Shown piece after piece: positions 8,515 through 14,981 of a stretch of 33,072 bases of DNA (positions within the stretch are counted from its first letter, which is position 1; each line of letters begins with the position of its first letter). This stretch comes from Clostridiales bacterium (GTDB lineage: Bacteria; Bacillota; Clostridia; Peptostreptococcales; Anaerovoracaceae), in NCBI GenBank assembly GCA_022763735.1, contig JALEQY010000065.1, forward strand, positions 69,662 to 102,733, given 5' to 3'. The notes below the pieces were generated by a model. It worked only from the letters and a program-made list of their open reading frames with translations. It was not told where the DNA came from and ran no database searches. A program made the position numbers and the translations under genes.

Positions 8515-10008
8515 CTAGGACAGATTCTTCAGTATCTGTTCAAGCAGCTGCTGCAGCATCTGCATGTTTTCACTGTCACCGGCAGCAGCCGCAGATGGAA
8601 TCGTTCCAGAATTCTGCGGAGCCCCTTCCGGGATACCCATACCTATATCTTCAATCCTTCTGACTCCATATCCCACCTTTCGGATATATATCAGATTCAT
8701 CGGAGATACATTGTCCGAAGTGATCCCCTGTCCGGCAGATCCGCTTCCCAGTATCATCGCCGGGAAAAGATTCGATGTGGCACCCATGCTTCCGAAGACA
8801 GCTGGTGTGTTCACCAGCATCCTGCCTACCGGCTTCTTCAATGCGAACTGTCTGATGACCTCTTCGTCATTGGAGTGAATCACAAGGGTATGACCATTCC
8901 TCTCAGATAAAAGGAGCTCTATGCATTTCTCACATGCATGCATCCAGTCATCCTCAATGTAGTATGCCAGTACAGGGCAGAGCTTTTCTCTGGAATATGG
9001 ATTTTTTTCAGACACGTATTTCTGCGGTGAAATCAGGATTCTTGTTCCTGCAGGAACAGTAAATCCTGCCATCTGAGCAAGTTCTTCAGCTGTCCTTCCA
9101 ACCATTTCAGGGTTCGGAGACCCATCTGGGAAATAGAACATCGAACCTAGCTTCTCCGCTTCGTTTTCATTCATAAACCACCCGCCGTTAGCCTCCAGCT
9201 CAGCTTTTACTTCTCCGGCTATGCAGCTGTCCACTACTATGGACTGTTCTGCCGCTGAAACTACACCATTATCAAAGGTTTTGCTGGCAATTATGTCCAT
9301 TACCGCCTGATGGATATCAGCAGTTCTTTCTATAAAAGCCGGCCCGTTGCCTGTTCCTCCGTAGATTACCGGTTTTCCTGAGCTGTAAGCAGCTTCCAGC
9401 ATACCCGGCACTCCGGTATTCATAATCAGCGAAGTCGATTTATGATTCATAAGTTCTTTCGTACCTGACGGTGTGACCGTATGCAGATATGAAAGAGCTC
9501 CCTCCGGCAGACCATAACCCTCTGCCGCCTGAATCATGATATCCAGAGTTTTGCCAATCGTATTTCTGGCTCTCGGATGAGGTGAAAATACAACTGCATT
9601 TCCGGATTTTACTGCCACCAATGCGGTATATATCGTAGTTGAAACAGGACTTGTTGCAGGGCATATGCCTGCGATCACTCCCATCGGAACACCGACATCC
9701 ATGATTTTCTGAGCATCATCTCTGCCGATGATCCCTACGCATTTCATACCTCTCAGCTTTGCCGGAACATATTCACATGCAAATCGGTTCTTTATGTACT
9801 TGTCCTGCCATTTTCCGTAATCAGTCTCGTCACTGGACATCACCGCAAGCTCTTTTGTATGTTTGGAAACTGCTTCTGCCATGCGCTCAACGATTTCATC
9901 CAGTTTCTCCTGCGGGAAAGCTGCCAGAGCTTTCTGCGCTTCATATGCGTTTTCCGCCAGGATACGAGCCTCCTGAATTGACAGTAAATCATGATCTATA
10001 ATTCTCAT
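8515..10008 (-). CDS. CoA-acylating aldehyde dehydrogenase homologue lacking catalytic Cys
   Basis: Protein of 497 residues from the AdhE/EutE/PduP-type aldehyde dehydrogenase family; in cut loci such an enzyme turns the acetaldehyde made by CutC into acetyl-CoA. The fold motifs are present (GVIAGICPATSPVSTTIY, KTFDNG, AAEQSIVVD). However, the catalytic position that reads NGxxCAxEQ in active relatives is NGVVSAAEQ, with Ser251 encoded by TCA at 9256-9258. The conserved Asn in xTNPxST is also Ser (Ser120, AGT at 9649-9651). The C-terminus has a linker and an amphipathic helix (ENMQMLQQLLEQILKNLS) like a BMC encapsulation peptide. It may be a structural or regulatory pseudoenzyme, with an active paralogue elsewhere. 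The start lies 2 nt after the upstream shell gene, so it is probably translationally coupled. Confidence 0.9.
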   Translation of the reverse strand: MRIIDHDLLSIQEARILAENAYEAQKALAAFPQEKLDEIVERMAEAVSKHTKELAVMSSDETDYGKWQDKYIKNRFACEYVPAKLRGMKCVGIIGRDDAQKIMDVGVPMGVIAGICPATSPVSTTIYTALVAVKSGNAVVFSPHPRARNTIGKTLDIMIQAAEGYGLPEGALSYLHTVTPSGTKELMNHKSTSLIMNTGVPGMLEAAYSSGKPVIYGGTGNGPAFIERTADIHQAVMDIIASKTFDNGVVSAAEQSIVVDSCIAGEVKAELEANGGWFMNENEAEKLGSMFYFPDGSPNPEMVGRTAEELAQMAGFTVPAGTRILISPQKYVSEKNPYSREKLCPVLAYYIEDDWMHACEKCIELLLSERNGHTLVIHSNDEEVIRQFALKKPVGRMLVNTPAVFGSMGATSNLFPAMILGSGSAGQGITSDNVSPMNLIYIRKVGYGVRRIEDIGMGIPEGAPQNSGTIPSAAAAGDSENMQMLQQLLEQILKNLS

Positions 10009-10010
10009 TA

Positions 10011-10655
10011 CTATTCAACCCCGTAAGGAAGTAATTTATCCAGTGAATACTGACATGTGATCTTTTTCAGATCTTCATGCGGTCTTGCAATAACGATGGA
10101 GCTGTATACTTCTGTACCCATCTCTTCCACAGCTTTGATACCTGCTTCAACTGCGGTTTTACATGCTCCAACATCTCCTGATACCAGTGCCGAAATATAT
10201 CCGGATGCGGTGTTCTCAAAACCGATAAGTTCAACATCTGCAGCCTTGCACATTGCGTCTGCTGCCTCAATACAGAACACTATACCGAAGGTTTCTATCA
10301 TTCCCAGAGCTTCAGTTCTTCCTGTGTTTGAAGGTTCAATAAGTTCTTCATCACACTGTGTATCAACATCATAGATAGATACGATCTCTCCCACAGGTTT
10401 TATCGGACGAGGAATCACCTTTGTGGCTGTCAGCTTGCCTATAGGCGCCGCTGCCTCTGCACCTGCCTTGACTGAAGATTTAACAGCAGCAACATCTCCT
10501 TTGACAAAAATAGTCACCAGAGTGGAACCTACGTTTTCATATGAAATCAGTTCTACTTCAGCAGCCTTGAGCATCTTGTCACATGCTTCCAGAGCAGGAA
10601 CCATACCTACTGTTTCCAGCATTCCCAATGCCTGTTCTGCATAATATCTAGCCAT
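10011..10655 (-). CDS. Tandem-BMC shell protein (fused EutM/PduA-type domains)
   Basis: Shell protein of 214 residues made of two non-permuted BMC domains (about 1-85 and 105-200), each close to the EutM/PduA hexamer type: EQALGMLETVGMVPALEAC in the first and EALGMIETFGIVFCIEAA in the second. Both domains end with the RP motif (KVIPRP, IVIARP). The predicted pore loops differ: NVGST in domain 1 and NTASG in domain 2, so a trimer would have an asymmetric pore. The start at 10655 is set by GGAG 8 nt upstream; the frame extends to 10676 from an unlikely TTG. No single-domain EutM-type protein is seen in the window, so this may be a main facet component. Part of the second operon, just before the aldehyde dehydrogenase. 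Confidence 0.9.
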   Translation of the reverse strand: MARYYAEQALGMLETVGMVPALEACDKMLKAAEVELISYENVGSTLVTIFVKGDVAAVKSSVKAGAEAAAPIGKLTATKVIPRPIKPVGEIVSIYDVDTQCDEELIEPSNTGRTEALGMIETFGIVFCIEAADAMCKAADVELIGFENTASGYISALVSGDVGACKTAVEAGIKAVEEMGTEVYSSIVIARPHEDLKKITCQYSLDKLLPYGVE

Positions 10656-10680
10656 ACTAGATTCTCCTTTCAACAACTTG

Positions 10681-10713
10681 TATGTCGTGCAGCGCTTCAG
10701 ATGAAACGCTGCA
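10681..10713 (-). other. Intercistronic 12-bp stem-loop before the tandem-BMC gene
   Basis: On the minus-strand RNA the arms GUGCAGCGUUUC and GAAGCGCUGCAC pair over 12 bp (one G-U) with a 4-nt loop. There is no following U-tract, so termination is unlikely. It lies between the 88-residue gene and the shell gene and could act as an mRNA 5'-stabiliser or processing site for the abundant shell/CutC part of the transcript. It shares a GTGCAG core with the loop after cutC. Confidence 0.7.
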
Positions 10714-10737
10714 CCTTAATCAAAAGCTTATACTAAA

Positions 10738-11004
10738 TCAGTCTTTGATATAGCTGTTTATTGCAGCAATACCATCTTCGAGGGCCTTGTAGTAGATTAC
10801 CAGGTTTCCGTTCTCATCAAGATCAAGTCTGCTTTCTTCAATGAGTCCGTTTGAAGCTGCTGTCATAAGTGCTTCATCCATTGCCTTATCCTTAAATGCT
10901 CTGAATCCGCTGTACTCAGCTTTCAAAGCTTCCTGAACGTCAGCTCTGCAGGCTTCAACTCCTGAAGTGAAGTATTTTAAGATTGCGAAATTTAATGGTT
11001 TCAT
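10738..11004 (-). CDS. Small protein of unknown function, possibly winged-helix
   Basis: Eighty-eight residues, not recognised. It has a clear GGAGG 9 nt before the ATG and sits 4 nt after the transporter gene, so it is a real operon member. It is mostly alpha-helical, with no signal peptide, membrane segment or cysteine cluster. The order helix (LNFAILKYFT), helices (ADVQEALKAEY; KDKAMDEALMTAASNGLI), then a turn with DLDENGNLVIYY resembles a winged-helix domain, which is only an impression from the pattern. Placed between transporter and shell genes, it could be a regulator or an assembly factor of the choline system. Confidence 0.8.
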   Translation of the reverse strand: MKPLNFAILKYFTSGVEACRADVQEALKAEYSGFRAFKDKAMDEALMTAASNGLIEESRLDLDENGNLVIYYKALEDGIAAINSYIKD

Positions 11005-11008
11005 AGTC

Positions 11009-12097
11009 TTACGCCTCCTTTGATGCTTTGTCCTGGGAGATAGCCAGAATAACGATACCGATTACCATGATTACGGCTCCGACCCATCCCTGCCATGGGA
11101 TAGCATATCCATCAACACCAAAGATCAGACCGCATACAACGAGACACCATACCGGACCCCAGAATGCATATGTACCATTGCAGCCCATACCCAGTGCAGC
11201 ACCGCACATTGAAGCTCCTTTGTACCAGAACTTGAATGAGAAGGATGCGAATACACCGCCGATGAAGAACATCCATACAGATGGAGCATCCGTCAGTGCC
11301 TGTCCCACAAGCGCAATGCCTGAGCCGATGCCGTCTCCGCCGATAAGTGACAGAATTGAAACGAGAATAACACCGTTTGCAATTCCTGATGTACACTGAC
11401 GGATAACGATAGCTACTTCGTAATCAACCATGCAGCATGCATATCCGCCTACCGCACCTTCAATACCCCATCCGAGGGCTGCACAGAATCCGGCGATTAT
11501 ACCGATGATTGTAGTTACGTTGAAGCCGGTTCCTCCTGAAAAACCGGTGCTTCCGATAAGTACTGCCGCTCCGAAACAGATCACGATACCGAGAATCATT
11601 CCGCCTGACAGCTTCTGTTTGTACACTGCTCTGCCGATGATTGCACCGATTGCCGCATTAAGAGCTGCGATCGGAATAATGATAGAGCCTGCCATCTGAA
11701 GCCCTACAACATACGCTGTTGAAGCCAGCGGGCCACCGATAATGGCTGCGATGATCAGGATAACACCTGGTTTTGATTTGAGTGATCTTCCGAAATCACC
11801 AAGTCTGCCGATGATAGCAGCATAAATAATTGACCATACTGCTGAGCAGATATCGTTTACTGCTGCTCCGACCGCACTGAGAGTGTATACAACTGCGAAT
11901 GCTGATAAACCGCTGGCAACGCCGTACCATTCACCCCATACGCCTGTTGACATACCTTGTGTCATAAATGCTGTGTAGCCGCCATACAGGAAGCCGGACA
12001 TCAGTGCGATGAAGATACCCTTGATCCTGAATGACTTTTCCATTTTTTTCTTTGCTTCCAGTGCACCTGCAGGTGCACTAACAGCTCTTTCAGTCAT
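11009..12097 (-). CDS. DMT-superfamily transporter, candidate choline or TMA permease
   Basis: Membrane protein of 362 residues with about ten hydrophobic segments from residue 25 to 355, for example FIALMSGFLYGGYTAFM, GVILIIAAIIGGPLASTAYVVGL and WVGAVIMVIGIVILAIS. Length and glycine-rich helices fit the drug/metabolite transporter superfamily (EamA/RhaT-like, two five-helix halves). It is the first gene after the MerR-type promoter at 12184-12215, so it is probably induced with CutC. Choline uptake or TMA export is inferred only from position; the family does not fix the substrate. GGAGAGGAG stands a few nt before the ATG. A 20-bp perfect palindrome lies at codons 7-13 (12060-12079). Confidence 0.82.
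   Translation of the reverse strand: MTERAVSAPAGALEAKKKMEKSFRIKGIFIALMSGFLYGGYTAFMTQGMSTGVWGEWYGVASGLSAFAVVYTLSAVGAAVNDICSAVWSIIYAAIIGRLGDFGRSLKSKPGVILIIAAIIGGPLASTAYVVGLQMAGSIIIPIAALNAAIGAIIGRAVYKQKLSGGMILGIVICFGAAVLIGSTGFSGGTGFNVTTIIGIIAGFCAALGWGIEGAVGGYACCMVDYEVAIVIRQCTSGIANGVILVSILSLIGGDGIGSGIALVGQALTDAPSVWMFFIGGVFASFSFKFWYKGASMCGAALGMGCNGTYAFWGPVWCLVVCGLIFGVDGYAIPWQGWVGAVIMVIGIVILAISQDKASKEA
12060..12079. repeat. 20-bp perfect palindrome inside the transporter start region
   Basis: AGTGCACCTGCAGGTGCACT is a perfect palindrome lying 19-38 nt into the transporter coding sequence (residues Ser-Ala-Pro-Ala-Gly-Ala). As RNA it could form a short hairpin just after the start codon. It may be chance within Ala/Pro/Gly codons or a translational or DNA-binding element. 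Confidence 0.6.
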
Positions 12098-12183
12098 AAA
12101 TTTCTCCTCTCCTTGTTTTAATTAATTGAACAACACGTATAAGACCTGGAAAACGGCAAAGTATGCCCTTTCCCCTTACCTAA

Positions 12184-12215
12184 AGTATAGGGGGTACTGT
12201 ATAGAGGAATGTCAA
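12184..12215 (-). promoter_or_regulatory. MerR-type promoter of the transporter-cutC operon
   Basis: On the minus strand TTGACA (12210-12215) and TATACT (12184-12189) are separated by 20 bp, longer than the normal 17, as in promoters activated by DNA distortion by MerR-family proteins. The spacer holds direct repeats of CTATAC and the inverted repeat AGTA-N7-TACT. The block ATTGACATTCCTC is shared with the promoter of the merR gene itself. The start of transcription would be near 12177, about 80 nt before the transporter ATG. Confidence 0.8.
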
Positions 12216-12349
12216 TAAATAAATTTCTGACTTTTTCAAAGCACTTTAATACAAAAAATAATGTAGATTCAGCAAAACAGTACATTGTCGGTCTGACATA
12301 AGCATTTTTATGTAAAACCGGTTTCATGCTCCCGAAATATTGATTTTTC

Positions 12350-12382
12350 AAAAAATAAAAAGAACATGACATCGTCATGCTC
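12350..12382 (-). terminator. Intrinsic terminator of the merR-eutS-eutP unit
   Basis: On the minus strand GAGCATGAC-GAT-GTCATGTTC forms a 9-bp stem (one G-U) with a 3-nt loop, followed by TTTTTATTTTTT. It lies about 90 nt after the first EutP stop and before the promoter at 12184-12215, dividing the locus into two transcription units. A second, weaker stem without a U-tract is at 12434-12456. The rest of the 12098-12473 interval holds nothing else I can support. Confidence 0.88.
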
Positions 12383-12473
12383 CATAATCTCAGTTTTCAT
12401 AAATTTATATTTTCAGTCATAAACCCCTTCGTAAACATTCCCCCTAAGGGAACGTTTTGATTCCGTTTTTTAC

Positions 12474-12950
12474 TCACATGCTGTTATCTATACTGCGTGC
12501 TTCCTCCCATGGCATAATCTCCCCTTCTTCTTTGAGATACTCCATAAGCTCAGCCAGACCTTCACCTGTATAAGCGCTGACAAAAAACACTTTGTCACAT
12601 CCCGCTATTCTCAGCCACTCTGCCGCCTGCTGCGGTTCTGCAAGGTGATGATCGATCTTTGTCACTATACCTATAACTTCCCTGTTGCAGATGGAGCAGA
12701 CACATGGCGGATATAGAGAATACGGTTCAATTGCACTCAGCAGAAGACCGACAACATCAGCCTCGTACGAGTATACCGCCAGCGCTCCTCCCAGAGTTTT
12801 GGTTTCCGCGTATTCACCGGGTGTATCGATGATCATATCAAAATTATTCACATACTGTGTTTTGTGATATGTTATAGTCTCCCCTTTGAGGGCCTGAGTC
12901 AATGTCGTCTTGCCGGCTTCGCTCCTGCCGATGAAAATTATTTTGCGCAT
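12474..12950 (-). CDS. eutP: EutP/PduV-like small GTPase, first copy
   Basis: P-loop protein of 158 residues (start at 12950, giving MRKIIFIGRSEAGKTTL; AAGG lies upstream, and the frame could extend to 12995 only by overlapping the shell gene). It has Walker A GRSEAGKTTL, a G3-type DTPGEYAE and a G4-type TKID near residue 100, so the GTPase motifs look more canonical than in the copy at 3990-4445. It starts 4 nt after the eutS-like gene. EutP/PduV proteins associate with BMC shells; an acetate-kinase activity has been reported for a EutP, so a catalytic role is possible. Confidence 0.88.
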   Translation of the reverse strand: MRKIIFIGRSEAGKTTLTQALKGETITYHKTQYVNNFDMIIDTPGEYAETKTLGGALAVYSYEADVVGLLLSAIEPYSLYPPCVCSICNREVIGIVTKIDHHLAEPQQAAEWLRIAGCDKVFFVSAYTGEGLAELMEYLKEEGEIMPWEEARSIDNSM

Positions 12951-12954
12951 TATG

Positions 12955-13338
12955 CTACCTTCTTGAAATGTCGCAGCATGCATAGCCAAGATCATCGCGA
13001 AAATATCTGACTATCTCATGCACTGCCGCCTCCACCTCTGAAATCATGCCTGTAATTATAAGAGTACCGCTGAACCTGTCTACAAATCCCAGATACACAT
13101 CTCCCTCTTTTATTGCTATATCACCGGCGATAACGGCAGATTCCGGCGGACTCATGTTGATGATACCTATTGCCGAACTGTCATAATCTATATCGGGGTT
13201 CAGCCCAAGCTTCTTATAAACCACCGGTCTAGGTCCCCCTATGATATGTGCCAGTGTAATCTGCTTGCCTGGAACAAGCTCCTGTATTATCCTCAGTCTG
13301 CCTTCTGTATCCTTAGGCAGCAAATCCTTGATATCCAT
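12955..13338 (-). CDS. eutS: EutS/PduU-like circularly permuted BMC-H shell protein, first copy
   Basis: Shell protein of 127 residues with the EutS/PduU signature RIIQELVPGKQITLAHIIGGP (about residues 17-37) and permuted BMC core (AIGIINMSPPESAVIAGDIAIKEGDVYLGFVDRFSGTLIITG). It has a longer N-terminus and a few more residues in the linker (NPDIDYDSS) than the copy at 4442-4795, and a Cys pair (YACC) near the C-terminus. It lies directly after the regulator gene and before a EutP-like gene, in the first transcription unit. Confidence 0.92.
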   Translation of the reverse strand: MDIKDLLPKDTEGRLRIIQELVPGKQITLAHIIGGPRPVVYKKLGLNPDIDYDSSAIGIINMSPPESAVIAGDIAIKEGDVYLGFVDRFSGTLIITGMISEVEAAVHEIVRYFRDDLGYACCDISRR

Positions 13339-13347
13339 GATTCATCA

Positions 13348-14181
13348 TCAATCCTCTCTGGTCACTTTAATGAGAACCTCTGTGACAAACTCCTCATTAT
13401 TCCTGATAGTCCAGTAATCCGTGACATATCTTTCGATAGATTCATCACTGCATTTATAGCCGTGAGTTTCCGCCCATCTGAATATTTTCTCATATGTGCT
13501 GTTAATCGTATCATGCGATCCTATATGATAGCATGCCGCCATCATCTCATTACCGATGGTCATGACAGGAAGATCTCCGTAGTTTGTGATCATTTTCTGC
13601 AGAATACGTGCTCTGGTGATTTCGCCTCTCATTTTCTCATGATAATTCTCAAACCACAGAATAACAGGACCTGTGATTGCCTGATCGTTTTCTTCGAGGT
13701 AATTGGTCCATTCGATATTGATTACCGATTCCTTGTAATTATGTCTGAAATCCTGCTCCAGAAAACATGTTGTCAGAGAATCCATATATTTGATTGAAAC
13801 CTCTGTAACGTTGTTTGTTATCACACTTTCAGCCTCTAGAATGAGATCATACCAGTCCTTGACAGAAGTATAGGACATATGGATTTCTTCCTCCAGCTGT
13901 CTGAGCTCATCAATTTTACGGCGGAATCCACGTTCATGTGCCTCGTAAGTGTTCCCGTCCAGGAACTCCTTCATTTCCTCAAGCTTAAATCCCATCTGTT
14001 TGAAATATTTCACCACCGGCACAGACAGCAATGTTTCTCTGCTGTAAAACCGGTAATTGTTCTCCTCGGAGATTTTATCAGGACAGATAATCCCGATCTT
14101 ATCATAAAACCGTAAAGCCTTCTTGGAAATATTACAGATTTTACTTACTTCGCCAATTGAATAGAGCTCCTGTTTGTCCAT
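13348..14181 (-). CDS. MerR-family transcriptional regulator with GyrI-like effector domain
   Basis: Protein of 277 residues; the start at 14181 (MDKQELYSIGEVS) is chosen because GGAGG is 8 nt upstream, although the frame opens further to 14229. The N-terminal MerR winged helix (about 6-75) contains YSIGEVSKICNISKKALRFYDKIGII and YRFYSRETLL. A helical linker (about 85-120) precedes a GyrI/AraC effector-like C-terminal domain (about 125-275), an arrangement that in BmrR binds small organic molecules. The first gene of the choline locus, it has its own MerR-type promoter and probably responds to choline or a derivative. It has no cysteine pattern of metal-sensing MerR proteins. Confidence 0.9.
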   Translation of the reverse strand: MDKQELYSIGEVSKICNISKKALRFYDKIGIICPDKISEENNYRFYSRETLLSVPVVKYFKQMGFKLEEMKEFLDGNTYEAHERGFRRKIDELRQLEEEIHMSYTSVKDWYDLILEAESVITNNVTEVSIKYMDSLTTCFLEQDFRHNYKESVINIEWTNYLEENDQAITGPVILWFENYHEKMRGEITRARILQKMITNYGDLPVMTIGNEMMAACYHIGSHDTINSTYEKIFRWAETHGYKCSDESIERYVTDYWTIRNNEEFVTEVLIKVTRED

Positions 14182-14253
14182 ATGCATTACCTCCGCCAAT
14201 ATCAAGTCCTTCGACATGAGTTCAATCAACTGATATATTCAATCTCACTGTAT

Positions 14254-14285
14254 ATTATAAGGTTTCCCCTATGGAGGAATGTCAA
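14254..14285 (-). promoter_or_regulatory. MerR-type promoter of the regulator-eutS-eutP unit
   Basis: TTGACA (14280-14285) and a perfect TATAAT (14254-14259) on the minus strand are separated by 20 bp. The spacer contains a dyad TTCCTCCA|TAGGGGAA (6 of 8 pairs match) at the usual MerR operator place. The first 13 bases (ATTGACATTCCTC) equal those of the promoter at 12184-12215. An AT-rich inverted repeat AACAGAAA-N9-TTTCTGTT (14296-14320) stands just upstream and may be the end of the DUF4125 transcript. Confidence 0.82.
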
Positions 14286-14324
14286 TCTTTTTATTAACAG
14301 AAATTTAATTATTTTCTGTTGAAA

Positions 14325-14966
14325 TCATCTGTTCTGCAGACGCCGTTCTGCTTCATCCAGACTGTCATATCCATAAAACAATGCCGTTGAACGGTGTATC
14401 CTGAAAGCGATGTTTTCACCGTTTGTTTCAGACTCGCGCATATCCCTGATGTACAGCTCCAGTGTACGCACAGAGTAGGTCTTAAGCTCACCCAGAGTAT
14501 ACACATGCAGAGAAACATCCGTCCCATCTGTTCCCGTCAGAGGTCTGCCTGCCTTTGCAAAGGCAGGATACTTCTTTTCAAAATCCTGTTGAAATTTAAT
14601 CGAAAGGTTGGCGGCTCTGGCAACAATCTCTTCCTTGCCGGCACTGACCTGAGGCAGATGCTTCCGCAGATTTTTTTCAAAATATGCCGGATCTGTATAC
14701 TCCATCATATATGCATACTTTTCGGTAAGCAGATTCCGTCCCTCCTGCACCGCATCCATAATGTCCTGCTCATAGCTTTCCAGCATTTCGACGCTGAAAG
14801 CGTTATGCTGGCTGTATCTCATGGCATAAAATGTCCATTCATCGTCCTGACATGCTGCCCTGCCGCCTTCATTGTTCACTTCATCAAACATAGACCATTC
14901 TGCTTCAATTATTCTGTTTATCAGTTCATCCTTATGATTGTTCTTTCGCTTTATCTCTTCTCTCAT
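14325..14966 (-). CDS. DUF4125 family protein
   Basis: Protein of 213 residues recognised as DUF4125 from the N-terminal pattern INRIIEAEWSMFDEVNNEGGRAACQDDEWTFYAMRYSQ. The family is soluble, helical and without known function. Conserved acidic/aromatic residues in that pattern (E-W-x-MF, QDD-x-TFY) suggest a binding or catalytic surface. It is third in an operon with the TPR and DUF4037 genes; the start lies 15 nt after the DUF4037 stop with GGGAG 9 nt upstream. I cannot assign a function. Confidence 0.85.
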   Translation of the reverse strand: MREEIKRKNNHKDELINRIIEAEWSMFDEVNNEGGRAACQDDEWTFYAMRYSQHNAFSVEMLESYEQDIMDAVQEGRNLLTEKYAYMMEYTDPAYFEKNLRKHLPQVSAGKEEIVARAANLSIKFQQDFEKKYPAFAKAGRPLTGTDGTDVSLHVYTLGELKTYSVRTLELYIRDMRESETNGENIAFRIHRSTALFYGYDSLDEAERRLQNR

Positions 14967-14981
14967 ATTCCTGCTCTCCCG

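Noticed and set aside
12118..12378. Minus-strand 86-codon frame upstream of the transporter
   Set aside because: It spans the terminator at 12350-12382 and the promoter at 12184-12215, so it cannot be a translated gene of this unit.
12434..12456. Stem-loop after the first EutP gene as the main terminator
   Set aside because: It has a good stem on the minus strand but no U-tract; the hairpin at 12350-12382 is a better terminator.
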